Notes under the pieces: generated by a model | What the model was told of the DNA's origin: nothing | The model's database searches: none | Seen by the model: the letters and a program-made list of their open reading frames with translations, nothing else | Translations under genes and position numbers: made by a program | Source: Bacteroidota bacterium | Lineage (GTDB): Bacteria > Bacteroidota > Bacteroidia > Flavobacteriales_E > Vicingaceae | Reading direction: 5' to 3' | DNA length: 64,000 nt | Assembly (NCBI GenBank): GCA_013112545.1 | Contig: JABFGJ010000001.1 | Location: forward strand, 434,001-498,000 | Shown here: positions 17,365 through 28,121 of the stretch, piece after piece | Layout: the number at the start of each line of letters is the position of its first letter | Position numbering within the stretch: position 1 is the stretch's first letter

Positions 17365-17398
17365 TATATAAATATTTAAGCTAAAATATATAAATATT
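17365..17398. repeat. Direct repeat TATATAAATATT, 22-bp period, upstream of the response regulator
   Basis: TATATAAATATT occurs at 17365-17376 and again at 17387-17398. The 22-bp period is close to two helical turns and the copies start 8 bp upstream of the regulator's TTG. This is a possible autoregulatory site. Because the word is AT-only, chance is not excluded. Confidence 0.4.
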
Positions 17399-17446
17399 CT
17401 GGTTTATTACATCGCACTTACTAAGAATTGAGTTTATAGTTTTCTT

Positions 17447-17454
17447 TATCTTCG
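17447..17454 (+). promoter_or_regulatory. -7-like element TATCTTCG before the glycosyltransferase
   Basis: TATCTTCG is one base from the TAnnTTTG consensus and lies 19 bp before the ATG at 17474, leaving a leader of about a dozen bases. Confidence 0.4.
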
Positions 17455-17473
17455 CAAGCCATTTAATTGGAAT

Positions 17474-18670
17474 ATGCCCTCAACAAAGATCCTTTTTTTA
17501 ACGACTCAACTTCCCTATCCTCCAACTAGTGGAGGGACAGTAAAATCGTGGAATTATGTAATGCATCTAGCTCGAAACTATAGCCTTTCTGTGGCTTGTC
17601 TATTAAAAGACGATGATGAAAAATATGAAAAAGAGTTTTTGTCTTCTGTAAATCTAGACAACTATATTTCCGAACCCTTAAATACTCCTAGATCTGCAAT
17701 TAATTTATTGAAGAGTTATTTTTCTGCTCCATGTTTAAATGTGTTTCGAAATCAGTCTAACTCTTTTAACAAAAAAATAGAAGCCGCCTCTTTATCGGCA
17801 GACATTATTTTAGTTGATCACTATGAAGTTTTTCAATTTGTACCAAAAAACTATAAGGGAAAAGTAATTATGCATACGCATAATGCCGAATTTATGCTTT
17901 GGCAAAGAATGGCAGATTTATGCAACAACCCTTTCAAAAAAATAGTTTTAACCCTTGAAGCTTCCCGAGTAAAGAAATATGAGAAGCTGTTGTTTAGTCA
18001 GTCCGACTTAATTTTTTCAACACCATCAGATATTGATTTGTATAAAACGCATGGGTTTAATACTCAAAAACACCATGTTACTTATCATTTAGGCAACGAT
18101 ACCTTGTTGGATTTACCCGATTTGAACTTTAATGAAACCCAAAAAGCAATTAGCTTTATGGGCACCTTAAGTTGGGAGCCTAACATTGATGGTTTAATTT
18201 GGTTTTTAGAACAAGTATGGCCTTTGATTATTAAACAAGAACCAGAAGTATTGTTTTACATTATGGGAAAAAACCCAAATGAGAGAATAGTAAAAGCATG
18301 TAAAAACGACAAAAGAATAATTTTAACAGGCTTCGTTAAAGATTTAGATTCCTATTTGCAAAAAACTCGCGCCTATATTGCCCCCTTGCGATTTGGCAGC
18401 GGAATGAAAGTCAAAGTTTTAGAAGGCTTATACAGAGGCGTTCCTAGTGTTGCTACGCCTGTTGCAGCAGAAGGTTTAGAATTAACAAATGGAAGAGATA
18501 TATTCATTCATGAAAATGCAAAAGATTTTGCTGAAGCTTGTATCAAATTGCTTAGAAACGAATCCATTTGGAATCAATTTAGAGATAACACTAGAAAAAT
18601 CGCTGCTGAAAAATACACCTGGAAAGAGCTTTTTAAAAGCATGGACAAAGTGATGGAAGAATTAACTTAG
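17474..18670 (+). CDS. Glycosyltransferase, GT4-like (GT-B fold)
   Basis: A 398-residue protein with the two Rossmann halves of a GT-B enzyme. The N-terminal half starts KILFLTTQLPYPPTSGGT. The C-terminal donor-binding half has FMGTLSWEPNIDG and the conserved block PLRFGSGMKVKVLEGLYRG, with the second glutamate in AAEGLEL. It should transfer a sugar from an activated donor in the cytoplasm, probably in surface polysaccharide or glycolipid synthesis. Donor and acceptor cannot be read from the sequence. It is a single gene between the two halves of a presumed two-component system, and its 3' end overlaps the convergent kinase gene by 9 bp. Confidence 0.82.
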   Translation: MPSTKILFLTTQLPYPPTSGGTVKSWNYVMHLARNYSLSVACLLKDDDEKYEKEFLSSVNLDNYISEPLNTPRSAINLLKSYFSAPCLNVFRNQSNSFNKKIEAASLSADIILVDHYEVFQFVPKNYKGKVIMHTHNAEFMLWQRMADLCNNPFKKIVLTLEASRVKKYEKLLFSQSDLIFSTPSDIDLYKTHGFNTQKHHVTYHLGNDTLLDLPDLNFNETQKAISFMGTLSWEPNIDGLIWFLEQVWPLIIKQEPEVLFYIMGKNPNERIVKACKNDKRIILTGFVKDLDSYLQKTRAYIAPLRFGSGMKVKVLEGLYRGVPSVATPVAAEGLELTNGRDIFIHENAKDFAEACIKLLRNESIWNQFRDNTRKIAAEKYTWKELFKSMDKVMEELT

Positions 18671-20617
18671 TGGAATTCTAATTGTCGCTAAAGTGCCTGA
18701 GTTTGGACTTGGTTCTAAATTTATTTCTCCGTTTAATGTGTTCACTCTACTTTTTATGTTCAATAAGCCGTGTCCATTGTTTTCCCCAGCTTTTATTCCC
18801 AAACCATTGTCTTCAATAACAAGTATTATTTTGCCAGCATTTTTAAACAACTGAACAGACACATGGCTGGCCTTTGCATGTTTAATGATATTATTAATTA
18901 GCTCTTGAGCAACCCGATACAAACTAATTTCAATTTTCTCGCTTAACCTTTCATGTAAACTAAAATGTTCGAATTGATAATCAATTTTGCTAATGCCCAA
19001 AGACTTATTCAACATATCTTCTATGGCCTCAATCAATCCCAGTTCTGTTAGAGCTTTAGGCATCATTTGATGCGAAATAGACCTGACCTCATCTGCCGAT
19101 TCCGATAGTATTTTGCTCAGGTTTTCAACTTCTACCGATTTGTCTGGAATTAAACTTTGAATTTCTGTTCCTAGCTTTTGAAATGCCATTTTAAGCCCAC
19201 TTAATTGTTGGCCCACTCCATCATGCAAGTCTTTTGAAATGCGTTTGCGTTCTTCTTCTTGTGCATTAAATACCGCTTGTGTGCCTTTGTCTCTTTCTGC
19301 AATAATCGCCGCATCCTTTTCTGCCTGAGACTTTCTTTTATTCTTTTGCATAATTACAAGAGAACCCAGAACAGCAACTATAATTAGGGCGGCAAAAAGC
19401 AACATCCAGTTTTTGCGATTTGCTGCTATTAGCTCTGCTTCAGCTTTTTCTTTCGCTAATGATTCTGACTTTATTTTTTCTTCAGCCAAAGCTTTTTCTT
19501 TTTCAACGGTTTCATATTTGGTCCTCAACTCAGCAAAACTTTTTGCGTTTTCTTCGTTCAGCAAGCTGTCTTTATAATTCAAGTGCAATACCAAATTATC
19601 ATAAGCAATTTCAAAGTTTCCTTGCAGTTTATTAGTCTCAGCTAGCCCAGCATAAGCCGAACTTATTATGTTCATATACCCATGCTCTTTTGAAATGTTT
19701 AAAGCATCAGTATAATACACTTTCGCTTTAGGGTATCTTTTTTGATTTTTTAATAGCTCTCCCAAATTGACAAATTCTAAAGCAATTCCCCGCTTATTTT
19801 CAAATTTTTCGTGAAAGGCCAATGCTTTTAGATAATAATCTTCTGCTTTTTCATAATCTCCAAAATCATCATACACCCCGCCCAAATTATGGTAAGCTAT
19901 TGTAATATCGCTTAAGTCATTTAATTCTTTACTAATTTCTAATCCTTTCTCATAATATTCTATCGCTTCTTTGTATTCTTTATTATACAAATGAATAGCT
20001 CCAATATTCATATACGACTTTTTAAGTACTTGTTTGTCGCCTATCTCCTCCGTAATCTCTGTTGCCTTTTTTAGGTAAACCAAAGTGTTTTCCATGTCGC
20101 CCATGTAATAATGAACTACACCAACATTATTATACCCTTCTGCTAATCCCTTTTTGTCTCCAATCTTTTTTTCATAATCTATCGCTTCCAAATAGTCTTT
20201 TAATGCTTCATTGTATTCTCCTCGTTGAGTATGAATAATTCCAATGTTGTTAAGCACTATCGCCATTCCTTTATCGTCTTTAGTTTCTATCGAAATCTTT
20301 TTTACAATTTCATAATAAGACATGGCTTCATCAAAATCCCCCTTTCGTTGAGCGCAATTTCCCAATAGGTTGTTGATTTTAATAATCCCTCGGGTATAGT
20401 TTAAGTCTTCGCTTGGTTTTTTTGCTTTTAGAGCATAATGTTTTGTTGAGTCTATATTGATATCAATATAAGCTGATGACAAATTGATGTGAATGTTTAT
20501 TTGAGTGGTATCGCTAACAATTGGGTTTATTAAACCTCTCAAACTGTCGATGTGTGAGCCATTTGCTAAAGCGAATTGGAACGCACAAAAAAGGCTGATA
20601 AAAAGAATTTTTTTCAT
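18662..20617 (-). CDS. TPR-containing sensor histidine kinase (HisKA_3 type)
   Basis: A 651-residue protein. It has a signal peptide (FISLFCAFQFALANG), about seven TPR repeats (residues ~80-345; e.g. GYNNVGVVHYYMGDMENTLV), a coiled coil, one transmembrane helix (residues ~404-422) and a cytoplasmic kinase. The HisKA_3 phosphoacceptor is H465 in SKDLHDGVGQQ and the ATPase domain ends in GHGLLNIKSRVNTL. The TPR region is predicted to lie outside the inner membrane and sense a periplasmic partner. Probable partner: the NarL-type regulator at 16701-17357. The start codon lies inside a terminator-shaped hairpin (20586-20623). Confidence 0.88.
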   Translation of the reverse strand: MKKILFISLFCAFQFALANGSHIDSLRGLINPIVSDTTQINIHINLSSAYIDINIDSTKHYALKAKKPSEDLNYTRGIIKINNLLGNCAQRKGDFDEAMSYYEIVKKISIETKDDKGMAIVLNNIGIIHTQRGEYNEALKDYLEAIDYEKKIGDKKGLAEGYNNVGVVHYYMGDMENTLVYLKKATEITEEIGDKQVLKKSYMNIGAIHLYNKEYKEAIEYYEKGLEISKELNDLSDITIAYHNLGGVYDDFGDYEKAEDYYLKALAFHEKFENKRGIALEFVNLGELLKNQKRYPKAKVYYTDALNISKEHGYMNIISSAYAGLAETNKLQGNFEIAYDNLVLHLNYKDSLLNEENAKSFAELRTKYETVEKEKALAEEKIKSESLAKEKAEAELIAANRKNWMLLFAALIIVAVLGSLVIMQKNKRKSQAEKDAAIIAERDKGTQAVFNAQEEERKRISKDLHDGVGQQLSGLKMAFQKLGTEIQSLIPDKSVEVENLSKILSESADEVRSISHQMMPKALTELGLIEAIEDMLNKSLGISKIDYQFEHFSLHERLSEKIEISLYRVAQELINNIIKHAKASHVSVQLFKNAGKIILVIEDNGLGIKAGENNGHGLLNIKSRVNTLNGEINLEPSPNSGTLATIRIPLS

Positions 20618-20623
20618 CAGCCT
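20586..20623 (-). terminator. Terminator-like hairpin covering the start codon of the histidine kinase
   Basis: On the minus strand AGGCTGAT pairs with ATCAGCCT (20616-20623 with 20592-20599). Five A-T pairs extend the stem inside, and a run of six T follows. The kinase ATG (20617-20615) is inside the 5' arm. It is well placed to end transcription from the acyl-CoA carboxylase gene, but it lies in the first 11 codons of the kinase, so it may act as an attenuator or block ribosome entry. Confidence 0.6.
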
Positions 20624-20705
20624 AAAGTAATATTTAGTATCCTAAAAATAAAATACGTTGATAGTCGTAGATTTAGAATTCTACTTTTTCTGGTTTTTAC
20701 TTATT

Positions 20706-22247
20706 CTACAAAGGAATATTCCCATGCTTTTTCTTTGGTAAAACAGCCACCTTGTTCTCTAACATTTTAAATGCGCGAATCAATTTTTCTCTAGTTTGGT
20801 CTGGTCGTATTACCTCATCAACATAACCTCTTGCAGCAGCATTATATGGATTTGCAAACATCTCAGCATATTCGGCTTCTTTCTCTTTCCATTTAGCTTC
20901 TGAATCCTCTGCTTCTTTTATTTCTTTTTTGAAAATAATTTCGGCCGCTCCTTTAGCTCCCATAACTGCAATTTCAGCAGAAGGCCAAGCATAATTCATA
21001 TCTGCGCCAATGTGTTTCGAGTTCATCACATCATAAGCTCCACCATAAGCCTTTCTTGTAATTACTGTAATTCTTGGAACTGTAGCCTCACTAAAAGCAT
21101 ACAACAATTTCGCCCCATTAGTAATGATGGCATTCCACTCTTGATCTGTTCCTGGTAAAAACCCTGGTACATCCTCAAAAACTAAAAGGGGAATATTGAA
21201 ACAATCGCAAAAACGAACAAATCGCGCCCCTTTAGTTGAACTTTTTATGTCTAATACTCCTGCTAAATAAGCTGGTTGATTGGCAACAATTCCTATTGAT
21301 TTTCCTGCTAATCTGGCAAATCCAACGACAATGTTTTCAGCAAAATCTTTATGAACTTCATGAAAACTATCTCCATCAACTGTATTTGAAATAACTTCAC
21401 GAATGTCGTAAGGTTGATTTGGGTTATCGGGAATTATACTATTTAATTTTTCTCGTTTCTCATTGCCTGCAGTATATGCGATAGATGGAGCATCTTCTTC
21501 ACAGTTTTGAGGAACGTAAGAAAGCAGTTTTTTCAATCCATTGATGCATTCAATTTCATTGGCATAAGTAAAATGTGTAACCCCAGATTTAGTTGAATGT
21601 GCAGACGCACCTCCTAAATCTTCTGAACTTACTTCTTCGTGTGTTACCGTTTTAACCACATTTGGCCCTGTTACAAACATGTATGCAGAACCTTCAACCA
21701 TGCTGATAAAATCGGTTAATGCAGGTGAATAAACTGCCCCACCAGCACAAGGACCCATAATGGCAGATAATTGTGGTATAACCCCACTTGATAAGGTATT
21801 TCTATAAAAAATATCAGCATAAGCGCCTAATGAAACCACCCCTTCTTGAATTCGCGCTCCACCTGAATCATTTAAACCGATAATTGGGGCTCCATTCTGC
21901 ATGGCTAAATCCATCACTTTAACAATTTTTTCAGCATGAGCTTCTGCCAATGATCCTCCCATAATGGTAAAATCCTGAGCAAAAACATAAGTTAACCGCC
22001 CATTAATTGTTCCATACCCAGTAATTACTCCATCGCCTAGGGGTTTGCTTTTATCCAAACCAAAATTATTGCTCCTATGTGTAACAAACATTCCAATTTC
22101 TTCAAAAGAGCCTTCATCCATCAAAAAATGGATGCGTTCTCGTGCAGTTAATTTATTTTTATCGTGCTGAGCCTTAATTCTTTTTTCTCCTCCACCTTGC
22201 TGAGCTTCTTCAATCTTATTGTTTAAGGCATTAATTTTATCTTGCAT
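20706..22247 (-). CDS. Acyl-CoA carboxylase beta (carboxyltransferase) subunit, propionyl-CoA type
   Basis: The frame is open to 22328, but the family starts at the ATG at 22247 (MQDKINALNNKIEEA), giving 513 residues, the usual size. The N-terminal carboxyltransferase half has NDSGGARIQEGV and GPCAGGAVYSPALTDF; the C-terminal half has VFEDVPGFLPGTDQE and ARGYVDEVI. It moves a carboxyl group from biotin to an acyl-CoA, most likely propionyl-CoA, in the cytoplasm. The biotin carboxylase and carrier subunits are not in this window. It is divergent from the carbonic anhydrase gene, which supplies bicarbonate chemistry but need not be linked. Confidence 0.9.
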   Translation of the reverse strand: MQDKINALNNKIEEAQQGGGEKRIKAQHDKNKLTARERIHFLMDEGSFEEIGMFVTHRSNNFGLDKSKPLGDGVITGYGTINGRLTYVFAQDFTIMGGSLAEAHAEKIVKVMDLAMQNGAPIIGLNDSGGARIQEGVVSLGAYADIFYRNTLSSGVIPQLSAIMGPCAGGAVYSPALTDFISMVEGSAYMFVTGPNVVKTVTHEEVSSEDLGGASAHSTKSGVTHFTYANEIECINGLKKLLSYVPQNCEEDAPSIAYTAGNEKREKLNSIIPDNPNQPYDIREVISNTVDGDSFHEVHKDFAENIVVGFARLAGKSIGIVANQPAYLAGVLDIKSSTKGARFVRFCDCFNIPLLVFEDVPGFLPGTDQEWNAIITNGAKLLYAFSEATVPRITVITRKAYGGAYDVMNSKHIGADMNYAWPSAEIAVMGAKGAAEIIFKKEIKEAEDSEAKWKEKEAEYAEMFANPYNAAARGYVDEVIRPDQTREKLIRAFKMLENKVAVLPKKKHGNIPL

Positions 22248-22345
22248 TCTTAATAATTTAGGTTGGTAAAAATAGAAAAAAGGGTGAGATTTCTCTTCAA
22301 ATCTATTATTTTTAACCTTTTTAATCAAAAAACTAAAATTTAAAA

Positions 22346-22975
22346 ATGGACATTAAGCAAATTTTTGAAAACAATAGGAATTGGGTCAACGACAAATTAA
22401 ATAAAGATCCTAATTATTTTAACGAATTATCTGAAGGTCAAAGTCCCCAATTATTATACATAGGTTGCTCTGATAGCCGAGTAACAGCCGAAGAGTTAAT
22501 TGGTGCAAATCCTGGGGACGCTTTTGTGCATCGAAACATCGCTAATATGGTTTCTAACTTAGATTTAAGTGCTATGTCTGTGATTAATTATGCAGTGGCT
22601 CAACTTAAAGTAAAACACATTGTTGTGTGCGGCCATTATTACTGCGGTGGTGTAAAAGCCGCCATGCAATCGCAAGATTTAGGAATACTAAACCCCTGGT
22701 TAAGAGGAATTAGGGACGTATATCGTATTCATAGAACTGAATTAAATGCCATCGAAAACGAAGAAGAAAAATATAAAAGATTGGTGGAATTAAATGTACA
22801 AGAACAGTGCATAAACGTTTTAAAAACTGCCGAAGTTCAACTGGCTTATCGCTCTAGAGGTATTTCTGTTCACGGATGGGTTTTTGATATCCACAGTGGT
22901 AGATTAATTGATTTGGAAATTGATTTTGCTAAAAAATTAGAAGGTATTTCTGAAATTTATCGTTTAGGGGAATAA
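22346..22975 (+). CDS. Beta-class carbonic anhydrase
   Basis: A 209-residue protein of the usual size. The zinc ligands are C41 (in LYIGCSDSRV, with the D43-R45 dyad), H97 and C100 (in IVVCGHYYCGG). FVHRNIANMV and the C-terminal GWVFDIHSGRL are also typical. It interconverts CO2 and bicarbonate in the cytoplasm, supporting carboxylases such as the divergent acyl-CoA carboxylase gene upstream. Monocistronic, followed by a strong terminator at 23176-23216. Confidence 0.95.
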   Translation: MDIKQIFENNRNWVNDKLNKDPNYFNELSEGQSPQLLYIGCSDSRVTAEELIGANPGDAFVHRNIANMVSNLDLSAMSVINYAVAQLKVKHIVVCGHYYCGGVKAAMQSQDLGILNPWLRGIRDVYRIHRTELNAIENEEEKYKRLVELNVQEQCINVLKTAEVQLAYRSRGISVHGWVFDIHSGRLIDLEIDFAKKLEGISEIYRLGE

Positions 22976-23175
22976 ATTCAGTTTAAACGAAACCTTGTTT
23001 TTCTGAAATAAGTATCAGTTGCAATCTCTATTCAAGGAATTAACGTTAATTGCTTCAGTGTACTTTAAAAATTAACATTATACCAATTAAGTTTTTAAAT
23101 GCTGTATAAAATAAGGAGTTGATTTTTTTAAAAACGTAGATTTTGATAGCTAAATCGGTATTAATTAAACTGACA

Positions 23176-23216
23176 TTAAAAACAGCCCATGAATTTGATT
23201 CATGGGCTGTTTTTAA
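23176..23216. terminator. Strong bidirectional terminator between carbonic anhydrase and tyrosine phenol-lyase
   Basis: A perfect 19-bp stem (TTAAAAACAGCCCATGAAT and its complement) with a 3-nt loop, flanked by A on one side and T on the other. The two neighbouring genes converge here. The remaining ~200 bp between it and the anhydrase stop (22976-23175) shows no gene. Confidence 0.9.
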
Positions 23217-23239
23217 TTTTTAAATATTAGGACAAAGAA

Positions 23240-24637
<1,398 letters not shown>

Positions 24638-24668
24638 TTATTGATAAAAATTTTTTGTTTTAATGTGG

Positions 24669-24676
24669 CAAAAGTA
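24669..24676 (-). promoter_or_regulatory. -7 element TACTTTTG for the tyrosine phenol-lyase gene
   Basis: On the minus strand TACTTTTG matches TAnnTTTG and predicts a leader of roughly 40 nt. A matching element for tryptophanase in the same 142-bp space was not clear. Confidence 0.4.
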
Positions 24677-24761
24677 AGATTTTTATGTAATTTCGGACAT
24701 ACTTATCCAATTTAACGAAAAGCCCATTTTATTTGGGAAATATTATATAAAAACAAGCATT

Positions 24762-26141
24762 ATGAGTTTTAAAACGATTATCGAACCTTTTAGAATAAAA
24801 TCAGTTGAGCCTATTAGCATGACCACCGAAAAACAACGAAAAAAGCTATTGAGTCAAGCGAATAACAACTTATTTTTATTAGATGCCGAACATGTAATTA
24901 TTGACTTATTGACCGATAGTGGTACTTCTGCCATGAGTGCAGAACAATGGGCTGGAATTATGCGAGGAGATGAATCTTATGCTGGCGCTAAAAGCTGGAA
25001 AAGAATGAAGGCCGTTATCAGCGATTTAACTACTTACGATAATGTAATTCCTACACATCAAGGGAGAGCTGGTGAAAATATTTTATACTCTATGCTTGGT
25101 GGAAAAGGCAAAGTTTTTATCAGCAATACTCATTTTGATACTACACGAGCAAACATAGAATATTCTGGAGCTACCGCCATTGATTGTGTCATTAAAGAAG
25201 GTAAGTCACCCGAAGTTATTCATCCATTTAAGGGAAATATGGATGTAGAATTGTTGGAAAAAAATATTGTAAAATACGGTGCAAAAAATATAGGTGCTGT
25301 AATTTTAACAGTTACCAACAACAGTGGCGGTGGACAACCTGTGAGCATGGAAAACGCAAAAGCAGTTCAAAAGGTCTGCAAAAAACACAAAGTTCGCTAT
25401 TTTTTAGATTGCTGTAGAATTGCCGAAAACGCTTATTTTATTGGGGAACGTGAAGAAGGTTATGCCAACAAAGATTACAAGCAAATTGCCCAAGAAATGT
25501 TTTCATTGGCCGATGGCGCTGTGATGAGTGCCAAAAAAGATGGATTGGTAAACATGGGAGGATTTATCGCATTAAAAGATAAAAAACTAGCCGACAGCTG
25601 CACCAACACCTTGATTATAAAAGAAGGTTTTGTAACCTATGGTGGGCTTTCAGGAAGAGACATGGAAGCCATTGCCATTGGTTTGGTTGAAGTTTTTGAT
25701 CGTGATTATTTGAACTATCGAATTAAGAGCACTACCTATTTAGGTGAAAAACTTTCGGAGCTTGGGGTTGCAGTTATTTTGCCTATTGGAGGACATGCAG
25801 TCTATGTTGATGCTAAATCTTTTTATAATCACATTCCTGTAGAGCAATTTCCTGGTCAAGCGCTTGCTTGCGATTTATACTTAAAAGGTGGAATTCGAGC
25901 TTGTGAAATCGGATCAGTAATGTTTGGAAAATACGAAAAGTCTGGAAAGTTAATACCAGCTTCCATGGAACTTGTACGCTTGGCTATTCCACGAAGAGTA
26001 TATACCCAAAGCCACATAGATTATGTTATTGAAGTATTTGAACAGTTAATTAAGGAAAAAGAGAAATCTAAAGGCTTTGAAATTACCTGCGAACCAGAGT
26101 TTTTAAGACATTTTACAGCACATTTTAAACGAGTTGATTAG
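24762..26141 (+). CDS. tnaA: Tryptophanase (tryptophan indole-lyase)
   Basis: A 459-residue PLP enzyme that splits L-tryptophan into indole, pyruvate and ammonia. The PLP lysine is K259 in MSAKKDGLVNMGG. Diagnostic positions have the tryptophanase form: D126 in HFDTTRA (Asp137 of E. coli) and H450 in FLRHFTA (His463). GIRACEIGS replaces the RSMERG block of tyrosine phenol-lyase. It is clearly related to the divergent tpl gene but differs at every specificity position. The upstream 142 bp encode no visible TnaC leader peptide, so tryptophan induction by the enteric attenuation route is not supported. Indole is a known intercellular signal. Confidence 0.92.
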   Translation: MSFKTIIEPFRIKSVEPISMTTEKQRKKLLSQANNNLFLLDAEHVIIDLLTDSGTSAMSAEQWAGIMRGDESYAGAKSWKRMKAVISDLTTYDNVIPTHQGRAGENILYSMLGGKGKVFISNTHFDTTRANIEYSGATAIDCVIKEGKSPEVIHPFKGNMDVELLEKNIVKYGAKNIGAVILTVTNNSGGGQPVSMENAKAVQKVCKKHKVRYFLDCCRIAENAYFIGEREEGYANKDYKQIAQEMFSLADGAVMSAKKDGLVNMGGFIALKDKKLADSCTNTLIIKEGFVTYGGLSGRDMEAIAIGLVEVFDRDYLNYRIKSTTYLGEKLSELGVAVILPIGGHAVYVDAKSFYNHIPVEQFPGQALACDLYLKGGIRACEIGSVMFGKYEKSGKLIPASMELVRLAIPRRVYTQSHIDYVIEVFEQLIKEKEKSKGFEITCEPEFLRHFTAHFKRVD

Positions 26142-26154
26142 GGTTTAGTTTTTT

Positions 26155-26913
26155 TTAAATATCAAATTCATTTTCCATCTCTTCCGTAATCTCCATGTTG
26201 TGAAAAACATGGTTCACGTCATCGTCTTCTTCAAACTTTTCAATGATGCGCAGTACTTTTTTTGCGGTTTCAAAATCTAATTCTTGTCTTGTTTTAGGAA
26301 TTCTTTCTAATTCTTGGCTTTCGGGTTCTAGGTTTAATTCTTCTAGTTTCTTCTGCATGTTTCCGAAATCTTCAAAAGCCGTATAAATGGTCAAAAACAC
26401 CTCGTCTTTATCCAATTCGTCGGCACCACCATCAATGAGTTCCATTTCTAATTCATCTAAATCTCGCTCACTTAATACAGACATTGGGATGGAAAAAACT
26501 CCTTTTCGATCAAACAGAAATTCTAATGAGCCGTTCGTGCCTAAGCTCCCCTCGTATTTCGAAAAAATGGCTCTCACATTGGCAACTGTGCGTTTTATGT
26601 TATCGGTAGTTGCTTCTACAAACAAAGCGATTCCACCAGGCCCATAACCCTCATAAGTCACTTCGTTGTAGTTTTCGCTGTCTTTGTCTCCAGCTTTTTT
26701 AATAGCTCGGTTTATGTTGTCTTTAGGCATATTCACCCCTTTGGCATTTGCTATTGCTACCCGAAGCCTTGGGTTTGCATCTGGGTCTGCGTTTCCTCCT
26801 TCTTTTATTGAAATGTTTATTTCTTTAAGAATACGCGTAAAAATCTTGCCTCGCTTAGCATCGTTTGCTCCTTTTTTTCGCTTGATAGTTGACCACTTAC
26901 TATGTCCTGACAT
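26155..26913 (-). CDS. YebC/PmpR family transcriptional regulator or translation factor
   Basis: A 252-residue protein of the standard length for this family. It starts with GHSKWSTIKRKKGANDAKRG and contains the NPRLRVAIANAKGVNMPKDNI and YEGYGPGGIALFVEATTDN blocks. The acidic C-terminal domain (EEDDDVNHVFHNME) is also typical. Members are described as DNA-binding regulators, and some act on ribosomes stalled at proline runs; the role here is not resolved by sequence. It converges with tnaA, with only 13 bp between stops. Confidence 0.93.
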   Translation of the reverse strand: MSGHSKWSTIKRKKGANDAKRGKIFTRILKEINISIKEGGNADPDANPRLRVAIANAKGVNMPKDNINRAIKKAGDKDSENYNEVTYEGYGPGGIALFVEATTDNIKRTVANVRAIFSKYEGSLGTNGSLEFLFDRKGVFSIPMSVLSERDLDELEMELIDGGADELDKDEVFLTIYTAFEDFGNMQKKLEELNLEPESQELERIPKTRQELDFETAKKVLRIIEKFEEDDDVNHVFHNMEITEEMENEFDI

Positions 26914-27123
26914 AATCTATTTTATTCAATTCTACTGTAAATCGAATGTACCAATTTATTTAAGAAAGTGTAGGGTTTTGAAGGTTGGAATAAGTGTTTT
27001 TAACACTCTTGAATTGGAGTTTGTGGAAGGTAAAATCATTATCAACCAATTCCAGAGCTAAAATGGTACTTAAAAACTTGAATTACATACAGTAAAAAAC
27101 AAAACAGCTTTTTATTATAAAAA

Positions 27124-27153
27124 AATCCATTCCAAATAAATTTGGAATGGATT
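27124..27153 (-). terminator. Terminator downstream of the sigma/anti-sigma/OMP unit
   Basis: A 13-bp perfect stem AATCCATTCCAAA / TTTGGAATGGATT with a 4-nt loop and a T-run on the minus strand, 23 bp after the OMP stop. The other ~200 bp of this gap (26914-27123) hold nothing I can identify. Confidence 0.85.
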
Positions 27154-27175
27154 CGACCCTAATTCTGTAGTTTAA

Positions 27176-28006
27176 CTAAAACGCTGCTAAAGAGATACCA
27201 ACCGTAAAAGGATAAATCTCAGGGCCGTCATTGTCTTCAAACATTTCGGTGAGGCTATAAGAAGCGAACATGGTAAATTGTCCATAACCAACTCTAGCTG
27301 TTAAATTTGCTCTAAAGGGATTCATGTTAAAATCATTGCGGTTTTTCACTTTAAACTCTTTGCCGCCTTCCTCATAAATTTGTTTTGTTTTAGATCCTAC
27401 TCGGTAACTTAACATAACACCAGCGGCTAAGTGAAATGAATGCCTTGCATCTTTGCCAATGTTAGTTTCTAACATAACTGGCCAATTCAACATGGTGGAT
27501 TTGAATTTGTTTTTTTCTATCGATTTTGAAGCGATGTCCACACCAAAAGTGGTGTCTTTATCTGTAAAAATGGTTACATCTCTGTCTAAGTCGTAGTTGT
27601 TAAACTCAAAACCCAAACCCGTCATTATTCCGAATTTCTCTTTGGCTATTGGAATGTACTTCTCCCAAAAGTTCAAGCTGACAGCAATTGATTTTCCATA
27701 GTTTAAATCCATAAACTCAGCTTCTTTCTGCAGGTTTGTTCCCATGTCGGGATTTAAAAATCCATTTACACCAATGTCTATCCCCGCAAAATGATTGTAA
27801 CGTTGTTTTTTACTATCATCTTCTTTTGAATCTTCTTCATTGTCTCCTCCCACAATTATAACTTTGCTATTTCCCCAAGAAAACTTAATGGAGTCTGACT
27901 TTACTTGTTTAATCGTGTCAGTTTTTTCTTGTGCCATTAACCCAGCTCCAAACATCATTAAAACTGCAAATGCAATTGTTTTTCTATATTTCATATTTGT
28001 TTTCAT
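27176..28006 (-). CDS. Outer-membrane beta-barrel protein (porin family)
   Basis: A 276-residue protein with a signal peptide (KTIAFAVLMMFGAGLMAQ); translation may begin at the Met at 28006 or at the Met at 27994. After an acidic linker (GGDNEEDSKEDDSKKQ) the chain has alternating strands such as FGIMTGLGFEFNNYDLDRD and LNWPVMLETNIG, ending in FTVGISLAAF, as expected for an 8- or 10-strand barrel. It follows the ECF sigma and anti-sigma genes on the same strand, an arrangement in which the membrane protein is often a target of the sigma factor. Its ligand is unknown. Confidence 0.72.
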   Translation of the reverse strand: MKTNMKYRKTIAFAVLMMFGAGLMAQEKTDTIKQVKSDSIKFSWGNSKVIIVGGDNEEDSKEDDSKKQRYNHFAGIDIGVNGFLNPDMGTNLQKEAEFMDLNYGKSIAVSLNFWEKYIPIAKEKFGIMTGLGFEFNNYDLDRDVTIFTDKDTTFGVDIASKSIEKNKFKSTMLNWPVMLETNIGKDARHSFHLAAGVMLSYRVGSKTKQIYEEGGKEFKVKNRNDFNMNPFRANLTARVGYGQFTMFASYSLTEMFEDNDGPEIYPFTVGISLAAF

Positions 28007-28121
28007 CGTTTCTATTTTTTCCCTTTTGTTTGAATTTTAATTGCCCTCGAGTGAAATTTCAAATCCGTTTTTAAGGCGTTTGTATTGTGACGTACAAGTA
28101 ATTGTTTTGTTACAGCTCGGC

